Source of the DNA: an uncultured Cellvibrio sp.
GTDB lineage: Bacteria > Pseudomonadota > Gammaproteobacteria > Pseudomonadales > Cellvibrionaceae
Assembly: GCA_946481095.1 (NCBI GenBank)
Contig: CAMLML010000013.1
Location: 1 to 64,000 of the forward strand
DNA length: 64,000 nucleotides
Direction of reading: 5' to 3'
Part shown: piece after piece, positions 17,025-26,365 of the stretch
Layout of the letters: each line of letters begins with the position of its first letter
Position numbering within the stretch: the stretch's first letter is position 1
The notes under the pieces: model-generated
The model's database searches: none
Told to the model about the DNA's origin: nothing
The model's input: only the letters and a program-made list of their open reading frames with translations
Translations under genes and position numbers: made by a program

Positions 17025-19409
17025 TCAATCATTGCGAAGACGCAAACTTTCCAGCTTCGCCAATGCCAGTGCCAGTTGACGAATGGAGATTTGATTGGCA
17101 TTTAATTGTTCATTAAATTTTTCCAACTCACATGAACTGGCATCCAAAGTTTCGCCTGCAACATTTTCCAGGAATCGTCTTGCAATACAGGCCCTCACTC
17201 TTGGCGACGAAACCAATGTATTGGTAAATTCAATATTGTTGGCAAACGTGAGCATTGTGGATACATCGAGATTAATTGTCCCCGATGCATCAATCGGAAC
17301 ATTTTGTTTTTCAAATGTTCTGAAGCGACCGATAGCATCATAATTTTCATAACCAAATCCGGCCGGATCAATATGCACATGACAACTGTTACACGGTACT
17401 TGCGATGTGTGCAACATGGTCAACAAATCGCGTGTGGAGGTTGTATTGGGATTAACCTCCGGTGGTATTGGCGGCTCCATTACACCAGGTGGTGGATCAC
17501 CCAATTCCTGACACAATAATTGCTCCAGCGTATAAACACCGCGTTTCACAATTCCTGATGCACCTTCTTTCGAATGCACGGATAAAAATGCAGGATGCGT
17601 CAGCAAGGTATTGCGTTGCCCTGAAGGTGTTGCCATCAAGCGCTGATTGCTGCCAGTTACCGATAAGCCCAACAAATCATCAATATCGGCATTCACATAA
17701 AATTGCGTTACCGAGAGCACATTCAAAATATCACGATCACGATTGGCAACCTGATCTGTCAAACTCATTTCCGCACTGGTTAATAAAGATTGTCGAACCG
17801 ATTCATTGAAATTTAATTCAGCCAATTTGTTAACTGTTTTTACACGTTCCAATTTCAAATAATCGCGATAAAAACTGACAAGAGCCTGATCAAAACGCGA
17901 ATCAGCAATCATACGTGTGATTTGTGATTCAACGGTTGCTTGTTGCAACAGGGAATTATTTTCTGCAAGCCCGTAAAGTGTTTCATCCGGCGGTGAATTC
18001 CAAAGTGCATAAGATAACAAACTGGCAATTTCATAAGCCGTTAACTGGACAGTTCCACTCTGCAACGTCCCTATTTCCGAGCGATACAAAAAATGGGGAT
18101 TCAACATTAATGACTTCAACAGAAATTCAACTTGAGCAGATTTATTTCCACCTGCATTACGCACATTGGTAATACGCGTATTAATTGATTGTTTTTCTGT
18201 TGTTGTCAGCGGGCGACGCCACAGCAAGCGGCCTTGTGTATCCAAAATAGTTGTTAAGCAAGTGTTACTGGTTGAACTGACACAACTACTGACTGTGGTG
18301 TTTTGTACCAAAAGCTGATCGACAATCGCATCAATCGACAAATAAACGGATTCCATATTAATTTCGTGAATTCGCAGCGCATTGGCGTCATTCGACATAC
18401 CTATGGTTGGAATGGCATCCTGAAAATCAGGCAATACTGCATCACTGTAAGTGCCACCAAAAACCGATTTTATGCTATTGGCAAATTGTGTTTTCGTCAG
18501 GCGTCTGAGTTTTGGCGACAACAATTCATTGCTGGCAGAACAACTTAAACCTGGATTAACTGTGCCACCACAAAGTGAATCGTAAGCAAAATACGCATAA
18601 TCATTTAACAATGCACTTTGTGGATAAACATTGGCTGAATCAGCAAAACCCGGCATGTTATTTTTTCCATTACGCACCGTATTTTGAAAATTACTCAACG
18701 AATATTGTGTGAAATCCAATTCAGGTAAGTCAGCTGCAAAACCGGAAATGCCATCATTACCGTGACAACCGGCACAGGCAATACCACTTGATTGCGACAA
18801 AAAGCTGGTAGAAAGTTGCGCAGGTTTTGGCGCAGCACAAATATTACCGGATGCAGAACTGGCGATAGATGAACTGGATGAGCTGGAACGAGAACTCGAT
18901 AAGCTTGATCGCGAACTGAAAGAACTCAAACTGGAACTGGATCGTGAACTTGATGAGCTCGAATTGGAACTTGAACGCGAACTTGATGAGCTCGAACTGG
19001 AACTTGAACGCGAACTTGATGAGCTAGAACTGGAACTTGAACGCGAACTTGATGAGCTAGATCTAGAACTGGAGCTTGAACGCGAAGTTGATGAGTTCGA
19101 GCGAGAATTTGAACTTGACGAAATCAACTGTGCACTCGACGAACTGAAAACAAGGTTTATCGAACTTTTAGAACTCGACAAACTCGAAGAGCGTGAGGAT
19201 GAAATAGAACTGATAAGTGTTATTGAACTGCTATTGGAAGAGCTACTAACAGCTGTCGAACTCACCACCGCTTTACTGGAGCTTGAAGTCACAGTACTGG
19301 ATATAGATGTTTGCGATTGAGTTGAATTATTTGATTCTTCATCAATATCCGCTTCGCCACCACACGCAGTTAACAAACAAAACAAGGGAATCCAGACAAA
19401 TGCTCTCAT
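17025..19409 (-). CDS. DUF1592/DUF1588-type cytochrome lipoprotein with poly-Ser linker
   Basis: About 794-aa surface or periplasmic protein. Order: lipoprotein signal (LLTACGG), a serine-rich linker (about 30-185), a single-haem cytochrome c domain with CAGCH near 215, then the DUF1587/1592/1588/1585 series, with YRSE, RGVYTLEQLLC and a second CNSCH motif near 680. The architecture is known from planctomycetes and polysaccharide degraders, where a redox role is suspected but unproven. The ATG at 19409 has AGAGGGTG upstream and is preferred over the GTG at 19415. First gene of a two-gene operon. Confidence 0.88.
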   Translation of the reverse strand: MRAFVWIPLFCLLTACGGEADIDEESNNSTQSQTSISSTVTSSSSKAVVSSTAVSSSSNSSSITLISSISSSRSSSLSSSKSSINLVFSSSSAQLISSSSNSRSNSSTSRSSSSSRSSSSSSRSSSSSSSSSSRSSSSSSSSSSRSSSNSSSSSSRSSSSLSSFSSRSSLSSSRSSSSSSSIASSASGNICAAPKPAQLSTSFLSQSSGIACAGCHGNDGISGFAADLPELDFTQYSLSNFQNTVRNGKNNMPGFADSANVYPQSALLNDYAYFAYDSLCGGTVNPGLSCSASNELLSPKLRRLTKTQFANSIKSVFGGTYSDAVLPDFQDAIPTIGMSNDANALRIHEINMESVYLSIDAIVDQLLVQNTTVSSCVSSTSNTCLTTILDTQGRLLWRRPLTTTEKQSINTRITNVRNAGGNKSAQVEFLLKSLMLNPHFLYRSEIGTLQSGTVQLTAYEIASLLSYALWNSPPDETLYGLAENNSLLQQATVESQITRMIADSRFDQALVSFYRDYLKLERVKTVNKLAELNFNESVRQSLLTSAEMSLTDQVANRDRDILNVLSVTQFYVNADIDDLLGLSVTGSNQRLMATPSGQRNTLLTHPAFLSVHSKEGASGIVKRGVYTLEQLLCQELGDPPPGVMEPPIPPEVNPNTTSTRDLLTMLHTSQVPCNSCHVHIDPAGFGYENYDAIGRFRTFEKQNVPIDASGTINLDVSTMLTFANNIEFTNTLVSSPRVRACIARRFLENVAGETLDASSCELEKFNEQLNANQISIRQLALALAKLESLRLRND
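18943..19090. repeat. In-frame tandem repeat coding poly-serine
   Basis: A 33-bp unit (11 codons, mostly Ser with one Arg) is repeated about four times inside the DUF1592 gene with few changes; the last copy is 39 bp. Serine is encoded with mixed AGY and TCN codons in an ordered pattern. Such arrays change length by slippage or recombination. Confidence 0.75.
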
Positions 19410-19713
19410 TTTCACCCTCTTTTTATTGATTTTTTCGGCACCAGTTCGCTTAAATCTGGAACACTGATATTTGGTTTTGAGGGATTATTTAAGACTTTTT
19501 TCTGAAAAACAAACCCAACTCGTTGAATTGAGTGCCTGATCACAGGTAAACAGGAAGGGTAGCGCTATCATCAATTTTCATCTGACAGAATAAAAAAAAT
19601 TCTCATTTAGAAATATCAGAAATAAGAGTCTGGAAGAAATACCGGGTTAGAAACGAACATCCCGCTTTCGCGGGATGTGGGAATTAAGCACTGCGATTCA
19701 AACCACTCGATTT
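19410..19713. other. Intergenic region with a terminator-like hairpin
   Basis: About 300 bp without a gene. The 9-bp hairpin ACATCCCGC/GCGGGATGT with a TTTC loop (19657-19665/19670-19678) lies 36 bp past the S1-domain gene stop and may end that transcript, although the following U-run is weak. The promoter of the DUF1592 operon should lie in the part next to 19410; I see no strong -35/-10 pair. Confidence 0.5.
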
Positions 19714-20181
19714 TTATGCCATAGGCACCGCAATTATTTTTTGCACATCGTGATTAACATCAACAATCCGGACATTTAATAACTGCCCTACCTGATAGTT
19801 AATGTGAGCATTGCAATCTTTTATTAGAGCCCATGCACCCGCAGACAGCTGCACAATATACCCGGCATGAGTTACTGCTTTCACTACCGAAGAAAATGCT
19901 TTTCCAACTTGATATAACTTGGGATTCCGCCAGGGATTTAATTCCGGAAAAACATCTTTGCGGGAAGCAATAAACTGATTTTTTTTCATTTCAACAATAA
20001 CAACTTCAATAATATTGCCCACTTTATAATTGGAATACATTCTCTCCAATGCACCCGATGCCATCCAATCCATATCTTTTAACCTGACAACTCCTTTCAT
20101 ATTTTTATACTTCAACTGCAAACCAGAATCAGAAATACCTGTGATTTCCGCCATTACAAGCTCATGTGTTGTGACTGCCAT
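19714..20181 (-). CDS. Protein with two S1-like RNA-binding domains
   Basis: 155 aa made of two consecutive S1-type OB folds: residues 1-75 (MAEITGISDSGLQL, VGNIIEVVIVEM) and 85-153 (SSVVKAVTHAGYIV, VGQLLNVRIVDV). Both show the usual pattern of a short beta start, a turn carrying the ligand face, and a VG.....V.V..V strand. S1 pairs bind RNA in ribosomal protein S1 and polynucleotide phosphorylase. This one stands alone and is not a member I can name. A perfect AGGAGG lies five bases before the ATG, so it is probably well translated. Confidence 0.65.
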   Translation of the reverse strand: MAVTTHELVMAEITGISDSGLQLKYKNMKGVVRLKDMDWMASGALERMYSNYKVGNIIEVVIVEMKKNQFIASRKDVFPELNPWRNPKLYQVGKAFSSVVKAVTHAGYIVQLSAGAWALIKDCNAHINYQVGQLLNVRIVDVNHDVQKIIAVPMA

Positions 20182-20411
20182 GATTGCCTCCTGGTGTAAG
20201 TTTCGTGATAGGGATTTCGGATAATGGATTCTATTTATGACAGTTTCAATACTGCAAAGTAAATTTTTTTAAAGAAGACGATAAATGTTACCGATGGGCA
20301 TAAGCACTGTCGTCGTTATTTGCTATTTCGATAATTAGGTTGAGATACGCGCAATTTAACTCAAGCAACTACTGTTACCCTGTAACCGACAGTAACACAA
20401 TAAAATTGTAC

Positions 20412-23216
20412 TCAGTGTTGATCAAGAAATAATATTAAATGCTTGCTTGCAGCTTGTATAAGATTACAAACAGATTTTACCATTTCAGCAGCATTAACAT
20501 CATCTGGATTTTCTTTAAGTTTTTTTTCAATTACTCCAACCTGTTCCGAAAGATGCAATGCGCCCATGGTGACAGCGATTCCTTTTAGTGAATGCATTTC
20601 ATGTGCAATTTTTGGAATATTTTCTGGAGACAGCAATAACTCATTTAATTTGTCTGGAAGCTTTGATAGATTTTCAATAAATTTCGGTAGCATTTTACGA
20701 TATAACGCTTCATTACCTCCCATACGAGCAATTGCACCTTGAAAATCAAATTCTTTTATCTGTTCAGATGTTATGGGTTGATCAATAGAAGTCAATTTCT
20801 TATCTACTTTAATTTCAGACCATCCTGTCTGAGCGCGTAATACCTTAATCACATGCTCCAAATCAAAAGGTTTCCCCAAATGTTCATTCATGCCACTTTC
20901 AATACATGCATCTCGATCAGATTTCATGGCGTTTGCTGTCATGGCAACAATTGGAAGTGTTTTGCAATCCAGTTGATTGCGGATGAACCTGGTAGCCGTG
21001 ATGCCATCCATCCCTGGCATTTGCAAATCCATTAAAACCAAATCCACACCAGGTGAGTTTAAGGCTTTAAGATTTTTTGACAAAAAATTAATTGCTTCTT
21101 GTCCATCATTAGCAACATCAACCCAGGCACCTTCTGCCTGTAATAATTCCAATGCAATTTGTTGGTTGGTTGGATTGTCTTCCACCAACAAAATTTTCAT
21201 GGAGTCCAAGCGTTTAAGATTGTTATTATTTTCTTTTTTCAGATTTTTGTTTTCCAAAGCGACAATTTCTTCAGCGGAAAGCAGGGGTATTTCAATGAAG
21301 AAAAAGAAACAACTCCCAACATTTAGTTCGCTCTGTAAATTAAGTGATCCGCCCATCATCGCTACCAATCGCTGGCTGATGGCCAACCCCAACCCTGTCC
21401 CCCCAAAACGTCTTGTTGTGGAAGATTCGGCTTGTGTAAATCCACTGAATATTTTTTGATGATTTTCAGGAGCAATACCAATACCTGAATCCTTAACACT
21501 AAATTTCAGATTGACTGAGTTAGATAATATTGAATTTAACTCAACCGAAATTGCAACGTAACCCTGCTGGGTAAATTTGATTGCATTACCACCTAAATTA
21601 ATCAGAATTTGCTGTAATCGCAAAGAGTCCCCAAATAAATAACGAGGCACTTTTTCGTCAATATCAACAATTAATTCGACAGGTTTGCTACCAATATTAG
21701 TATTTAAAATTACTTTTAGGTCAAACAATACTTTATCAAGATTAAAGCCTATTGGATCCAGTTCCATTTTCCCCGCTTCAGCTTTTGAAAGATCCAGTAT
21801 GTCATTAAGCAGGCTTAGCAGTGATTTTGCAGCACTTTCAGTTTTAAGTGCGTAATCCTTTTGCCTGGAATTAAGTTCCGTTTTTTGTAAGAGCGATAAC
21901 ATGCCTAATATAGCATTCATGGGTGTACGTAATTCATGACTCATATTGGCAAGAAATTGACTTTTGGCTTCATTGGCAGATTTAGCTTTATTGACAGCTA
22001 TTTCCAATTCAATACTTCTTTTTTTAAGTTCTTCAGTGAACTCTTCTGTTTTAGCTAATAATTCCTGGGTACGAACATTAGTTTGACGAAATACATTAGC
22101 CGCATTTGCCAGCTTCCCAATTTCATCTCGACGATCTGACCCAGGAATGTCCAGTAGATTTTCACCTTGAGCCAAACGCGTGAAAGTATTAGTAATGGAA
22201 TGTATAGGTTTACGAATTCTGTTGCCGATATATAAGGCAATTAGAGCTGCCAATACAGCCCCCATAATTGCACTGATCAACACTATGTTTCGTATGCGAG
22301 CAATTTGTTCGTCTGTTGATGCTACAATTCTGGCCTGTTCATTCAAAAAATCTGTTCGTAATTTTTCCGATATGTTGCTTATTTCTGCAGACTCTCCAGC
22401 TAATACCACATTAACTAAAAACAGGTAGTTTCGATCCGCTTGCACTGCTTGATTAAACGCCACACGAGCTTTTGCCAGATTTTCCACTACGCTATTTATC
22501 TGACTGTAGGCATTCACATCCTTAATATCCGACAAAATAGATTTAAACGTTTTTTCTACCAGATACAGACTGGTAATGACATCTTTTTTTAATCGGAACT
22601 CATGCTTACTAAAATACCGATTAGTAAGCATTTGAGATTGATCAAGATAATGCTCACCAATCCACAACTCATCAAGAAATTTGTTGTTACGGGTTTTGTC
22701 CATAATCCTAAAAACGTTGTCAACAGTGTTTTCCATATCCATATAGATATTAGCGAGATTAATATTAATCATAGAATCTCGTTGTTCTTTTTCTGACTGC
22801 AAAAGATCAATTTTTCCAGATATGGCTTCCACTGCCGTTCTCATTTGATTTAATAAGTTTGATTGTTGTGTATTGACAACCGAGTCAGATTCAATCAATA
22901 GATTGATGTCTTCCAGAAGCTGGTGATGCAAGTCTTTTATTTGATTGATTGTGGTTATTTTTTCTGTATTACTGAAAATTGAGATATGGCGTTGTAATTC
23001 TGATACATCTTTGTTTATTTGGAGCATCAGGTTGGTGGAGGCGCTACTGGATTGAAAAGTGTTAAAGTAGCGATTAAATTGCTTCAATCCGGAAATCTGA
23101 AACCCGGTAACAACAAAGCTAATTAGTAATAAAAGAAAAAATCCCAACATGATTCCCTGGCTTATGCCTATTTGGAAACTTTTCTTTTTTTGAGATGCCG
23201 AGCTCAATTCACTCAT
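20412..23216 (-). CDS. Hybrid sensor histidine kinase
   Basis: 934-aa membrane kinase. Order: helix 1 (about 16-42), periplasmic helical sensor region (43-310), helix 2 (about 312-334), HAMP, coiled coil, HisKA with the phospho-His in NMSHELRTP (about 425), HATPase with GTGLGLA (about 608), a receiver with phospho-Asp in VLMDLQMPG (about 724), and an HPt domain with HSLKG (about 872). This is the TorS/BarA-type phosphorelay layout, handing phosphate on to an outside response regulator that is not in the window. Its start overlaps the stop of the binding-protein gene by 4 bp, so the two proteins are probably a sensing pair. Confidence 0.92.
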   Translation of the reverse strand: MSELSSASQKKKSFQIGISQGIMLGFFLLLLISFVVTGFQISGLKQFNRYFNTFQSSSASTNLMLQINKDVSELQRHISIFSNTEKITTINQIKDLHHQLLEDINLLIESDSVVNTQQSNLLNQMRTAVEAISGKIDLLQSEKEQRDSMININLANIYMDMENTVDNVFRIMDKTRNNKFLDELWIGEHYLDQSQMLTNRYFSKHEFRLKKDVITSLYLVEKTFKSILSDIKDVNAYSQINSVVENLAKARVAFNQAVQADRNYLFLVNVVLAGESAEISNISEKLRTDFLNEQARIVASTDEQIARIRNIVLISAIMGAVLAALIALYIGNRIRKPIHSITNTFTRLAQGENLLDIPGSDRRDEIGKLANAANVFRQTNVRTQELLAKTEEFTEELKKRSIELEIAVNKAKSANEAKSQFLANMSHELRTPMNAILGMLSLLQKTELNSRQKDYALKTESAAKSLLSLLNDILDLSKAEAGKMELDPIGFNLDKVLFDLKVILNTNIGSKPVELIVDIDEKVPRYLFGDSLRLQQILINLGGNAIKFTQQGYVAISVELNSILSNSVNLKFSVKDSGIGIAPENHQKIFSGFTQAESSTTRRFGGTGLGLAISQRLVAMMGGSLNLQSELNVGSCFFFFIEIPLLSAEEIVALENKNLKKENNNNLKRLDSMKILLVEDNPTNQQIALELLQAEGAWVDVANDGQEAINFLSKNLKALNSPGVDLVLMDLQMPGMDGITATRFIRNQLDCKTLPIVAMTANAMKSDRDACIESGMNEHLGKPFDLEHVIKVLRAQTGWSEIKVDKKLTSIDQPITSEQIKEFDFQGAIARMGGNEALYRKMLPKFIENLSKLPDKLNELLLSPENIPKIAHEMHSLKGIAVTMGALHLSEQVGVIEKKLKENPDDVNAAEMVKSVCNLIQAASKHLILFLDQH

Positions 23217-24484
23217 GCCAATAGAAACTCATACCATCGATCAAGTGAATATTCGTAATTTTCCATAACACTGTTCCATATTTTGACGTGGCTGAAGCGA
23301 TTGATGTAAGAGCCGCCTGTGCGCACATCACCAGCCTGCACTGATATTCTTCCATCTGTTCCTTTGAGTGAAATACTAGCGGGCTTACCGTCATACCAAT
23401 AATCCCATTCGTTCGCATTAAGGAGTGGGCGAGATCGTTCCGGGTTGGAAATGTAGTAACCCTGTCGCGCAATAAATGCTCCAGCCCACCCGCTCAACCA
23501 CCAATTCATATATGCATAGGCAGCATCTTGTACATGGCCTTTACATTCGCGGGACATACACATAACACCATGCCAGGCCCTGTAACCTTCTTTGGGAGCA
23601 GCATAAGTAACAGGAATACCCAATCCATTCGCGCTGGAGACGCCCGGTGAAAACATACTTTGTATAGCCACCCGTCCAGTGGTCATGAAGTCAACTGACT
23701 GGGGTACTGAATTCCAAAATCCGGCAAAATGTTTTTGTTTTTTTAATTCAATTAAAATAGAAAAAAGTGTGTTGATTTCTTCAATCGTCATGTTGCCCAT
23801 GTCAGTGAAGGTCATCAGTCCTTGCGCTTCTACAGCAAGTGCCAAATCAAAAATACCGATAGTAGGTGCATTAACAATACCCACTTTTCCTTTCCATCTT
23901 GGATCAAGCAACCATCCCCAGCTTTCGCTTTCATAGGGAACACCTTTAGGGATAATGTTGGTGTTGTAACCAAAAGAGTCCACATTGTGCACATAGGGCA
24001 AAAAACTGATTTCCCCGGTAAATTCCGAACCCAAACTACCATCTTTCTGAACATTTAAAATTTTATAGGGGGCATCACCCAAACCTATAGGAGCCTGGGG
24101 AGTGATACGTCCTTTTTTCGAAATATCGTTGATTTCTTTCCAGTAGGTAAGCCTTTCCGTTTTGATGGGTTGAATGGCTTCGGCTTGCCAGAGTGTTCTG
24201 ATGCTGTCTGTCCATTGCTCGTAAAGATCAAACTGAGCAGGATTAGTAGTCGCCTTTTGAACCAGCTCCGCCTCACCCTTAGGTTCAAAAACCAAATTAA
24301 TACCCAGGTCAGCCATGGCTTGTTTACGGATTTCTTCTTGTAAAGTGACGTGAGTTCCCATCACCCGTAAAGTTGTTTGTGATTTGGCAATAATATAGGG
24401 CGCATTAATTACCGACAAACCAGCTCCTGCAACTTTAAGTGACTTGACTAAAAATTGACGCCGATTTGAATTCAGATTTTCCAT
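23213..24484 (-). CDS. Periplasmic PotD-like solute-binding protein
   Basis: About 423 aa with a Tat-like signal (NRRQFLVKSLKVAG). The body follows the extracellular solute-binding family 1/PotD pattern: LRVMGTH near the start of the mature part, FDLYEQW, the VDSFGYNT hinge, and DPRWKGKVGI. Relatives bind polyamines or other small organic solutes. No permease or ATPase gene is nearby. Instead, the gene overlaps a hybrid kinase, as luxP-luxQ and torT-torS are paired, so it is more likely a sensor subunit than a transport part. Start: ATG at 24484 with AAGGA close upstream, not the TTG at 24496. Confidence 0.85.
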   Translation of the reverse strand: MENLNSNRRQFLVKSLKVAGAGLSVINAPYIIAKSQTTLRVMGTHVTLQEEIRKQAMADLGINLVFEPKGEAELVQKATTNPAQFDLYEQWTDSIRTLWQAEAIQPIKTERLTYWKEINDISKKGRITPQAPIGLGDAPYKILNVQKDGSLGSEFTGEISFLPYVHNVDSFGYNTNIIPKGVPYESESWGWLLDPRWKGKVGIVNAPTIGIFDLALAVEAQGLMTFTDMGNMTIEEINTLFSILIELKKQKHFAGFWNSVPQSVDFMTTGRVAIQSMFSPGVSSANGLGIPVTYAAPKEGYRAWHGVMCMSRECKGHVQDAAYAYMNWWLSGWAGAFIARQGYYISNPERSRPLLNANEWDYWYDGKPASISLKGTDGRISVQAGDVRTGGSYINRFSHVKIWNSVMENYEYSLDRWYEFLLA

Positions 24485-24632
24485 ATTCCTTCTCAACTAA
24501 AAAACCAATAAAAAGCTTAGTTGAGTTAGTTGTATTTTCAATCGTGAAGGAGCGAGTTGATTTTTGTGCCAGCACAATCTGGAAACAATCGATTATCAGA
24601 ATAATATTGCTAACAAATGCACCTTTAGTTTT

Positions 24633-25535
24633 TTACAAACTTAAAAGTAACCCGGCTTGTTGACGCAAAAATTCCTGAGTCCCCGCATAACCAATAAATT
24701 GATTGGGGATAGCAATGCGATGGATTTTTGGAAATTGATTGAATTTGTTTTGTGCATATAAATCATTGGCAGCTTCTATAAATGCAGATGTAAATCCGCA
24801 ATTCAGTTGATGCTCTTCGATCAGATGAATTTGCGCATATTGATTCGCAATTTGCGCAACCATATCAGTGTCAATTGGACTCACAAACGGGAAACTGTAA
24901 ACATCGGCATTGATATTATTGGCTTTCACATATTGATGTGCGTAATTCAATATGTCGCCTGTTGCACAGATAGCAATTTTCGCTGAGGGTTGTTTTAACA
25001 GGTGAATTGCTTGGGGAGCAGTAAAGGTTGGCGGAGTTTCATATAACCTGGGTTCTCCGGTTTTATTCAATCGCAAATAAGCTGGACCTGTGTAGTGCGC
25101 AAGATAACGTGTTAACCCCACGACTTCTTGTGGATCTCCCGGTGAGGTCACCTGCAAATCCGGAATCGTGCGCAACATGCCAATTTCTTCGGTGGTGTGA
25201 TGCGACACACCCAACGGGCCATAAGCATATCCACCGCCCACTGCAATCACTTTTACATTGGCATGGTGATAACAAATGTCGTAACGAATTTGTTCCATGC
25301 AACGCAGTGTCGGAAAATTACCAATCGAATAAGTAAAGACGTTGTAACCTTCCATGCTTAAACCTGTAGCAATGCCCATCATGTTTTGTTCGGCAATACC
25401 CACATTCATAAAACGATCCGGAAAACGGTCGGCAAACTGTTCGAGTACGGAATAACCCAAATCACCGCAGAGCAAAAAAATCGCCGGATTTTTTTCGGCT
25501 TCTTCTACCAGGGTTTTGATAAAGGTATTTCTCAT
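24633..25535 (-). CDS. Transketolase-like, C-terminal subunit
   Basis: 300 aa, containing the pyrimidine-binding domain and the C-terminal domain of a transketolase. The catalytic Glu that activates thiamine diphosphate lies in VGIAEQNMMG (about residue 50). The gene overlaps that of the N-terminal subunit by ATGA and has its own GGGAG. Split transketolases serve special ketol transfers, for example with apulose-4-phosphate, while housekeeping transketolase is one chain. Lying at the end of a CDP-3,6-dideoxyhexose operon, this pair probably adds a two-carbon unit to a keto sugar. That is inferred from context only. Confidence 0.85.
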   Translation of the reverse strand: MRNTFIKTLVEEAEKNPAIFLLCGDLGYSVLEQFADRFPDRFMNVGIAEQNMMGIATGLSMEGYNVFTYSIGNFPTLRCMEQIRYDICYHHANVKVIAVGGGYAYGPLGVSHHTTEEIGMLRTIPDLQVTSPGDPQEVVGLTRYLAHYTGPAYLRLNKTGEPRLYETPPTFTAPQAIHLLKQPSAKIAICATGDILNYAHQYVKANNINADVYSFPFVSPIDTDMVAQIANQYAQIHLIEEHQLNCGFTSAFIEAANDLYAQNKFNQFPKIHRIAIPNQFIGYAGTQEFLRQQAGLLLSL

Positions 25536-26362
25536 TTTGCGTCTCCCATTATTTCAGCCCAGGCTTGATCAAACTGTTCTTTTGCGGGAGATTTGTAATG
25601 CCAGGCCAATTGGTTTTCCATAAAACTCACACCCTTGCCTTTTATGGTGTGCGCAATAATCACTTTTGGACCTTGTTGATAATCGCGTGACGCTTTCAGT
25701 ACAGATTGGATTTGTTGATGATTGTGTCCATCCACTTCAAATACTTTCCAGCCGAATGCAGTAAATTTATCAGCCAGTGGTTCAAGGTTTAACACTTCAG
25801 CCACAGTACCGAAACTCTGGATCTTGTTGTAATCCACAATTAATGTGAGGTTGGATAATTGATGATGCGGCGCAAATAAAATAGCTTCCCAGTTTGAACC
25901 TTCATCCAATTCACCATCGCTGACAATGGTATAAACCTGCCAGGATTTTTTTTGGATTTTTCCGGCTTTGGCAACACCGCAAGCAACGGATAAAGCATGC
26001 CCCAAACTGCCAGTGGATAATTCCACGCCCGGAATTTTATGATTGATGTGCGAAGTGACGTAACTGCCATTATCGGTAAAAGTATCCAGCAATTTGCGCT
26101 CAAAAAATCCTGTGAGTTGTAACACCGCATAAAACGCTGTGCAGGCATGACCCTTGCTGTAAAAAATTCTGTCGCGTTCGGTATGGGTTGCGTCTTGCGG
26201 AAATAGCGTCAGGAAATCCCGGTACATCACCGCTAACACATCGGCAATTGAAAAAGCACCGCCAATATGGGAGGCACGTTTGTTGTAACACATTTCCAGA
26301 CAGGTCAGTCGTATCTGTTGTGCCAGTTCAACCGAGTTTTGATGCGGGGATAATTCAATCAC
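25532..26362 (-). CDS. Transketolase-like, N-terminal subunit
   Basis: 276 aa, the thiamine diphosphate/Mg-binding half of a split transketolase. The motif reads SDGELDEGSNWEA followed by VDYNKIQ (about 150-190), the GDG...N pattern with Ser in place of the first Gly. GHACTAFYAVL near 65 and the His in KGKGVSF/WHYKSP also fit. It starts at GTG 26362, three bases beyond the SDR gene stop, so translation is likely coupled. With the downstream subunit it should form an alpha2-beta2-type active site. Donor and acceptor are unknown. Confidence 0.85.
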   Translation of the reverse strand: MIELSPHQNSVELAQQIRLTCLEMCYNKRASHIGGAFSIADVLAVMYRDFLTLFPQDATHTERDRIFYSKGHACTAFYAVLQLTGFFERKLLDTFTDNGSYVTSHINHKIPGVELSTGSLGHALSVACGVAKAGKIQKKSWQVYTIVSDGELDEGSNWEAILFAPHHQLSNLTLIVDYNKIQSFGTVAEVLNLEPLADKFTAFGWKVFEVDGHNHQQIQSVLKASRDYQQGPKVIIAHTIKGKGVSFMENQLAWHYKSPAKEQFDQAWAEIMGDAK

Positions 26363-26365
26363 AGG

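Noticed and set aside
18964..19320. 118-residue Glu/Leu-rich open frame on the plus strand
   Set aside because: It is the antisense of the poly-serine linker; the codon pattern of serine keeps the other strand open. No ribosome site.
23213..24484. Part of a polyamine ABC transporter operon
   Set aside because: No permease or ATP-binding gene on either side; the overlap is with a sensor kinase.
24633..26362. Housekeeping transketolase
   Set aside because: Split in two chains and embedded in a CDP-dideoxysugar operon; central transketolase is normally a single chain of about 660 residues.
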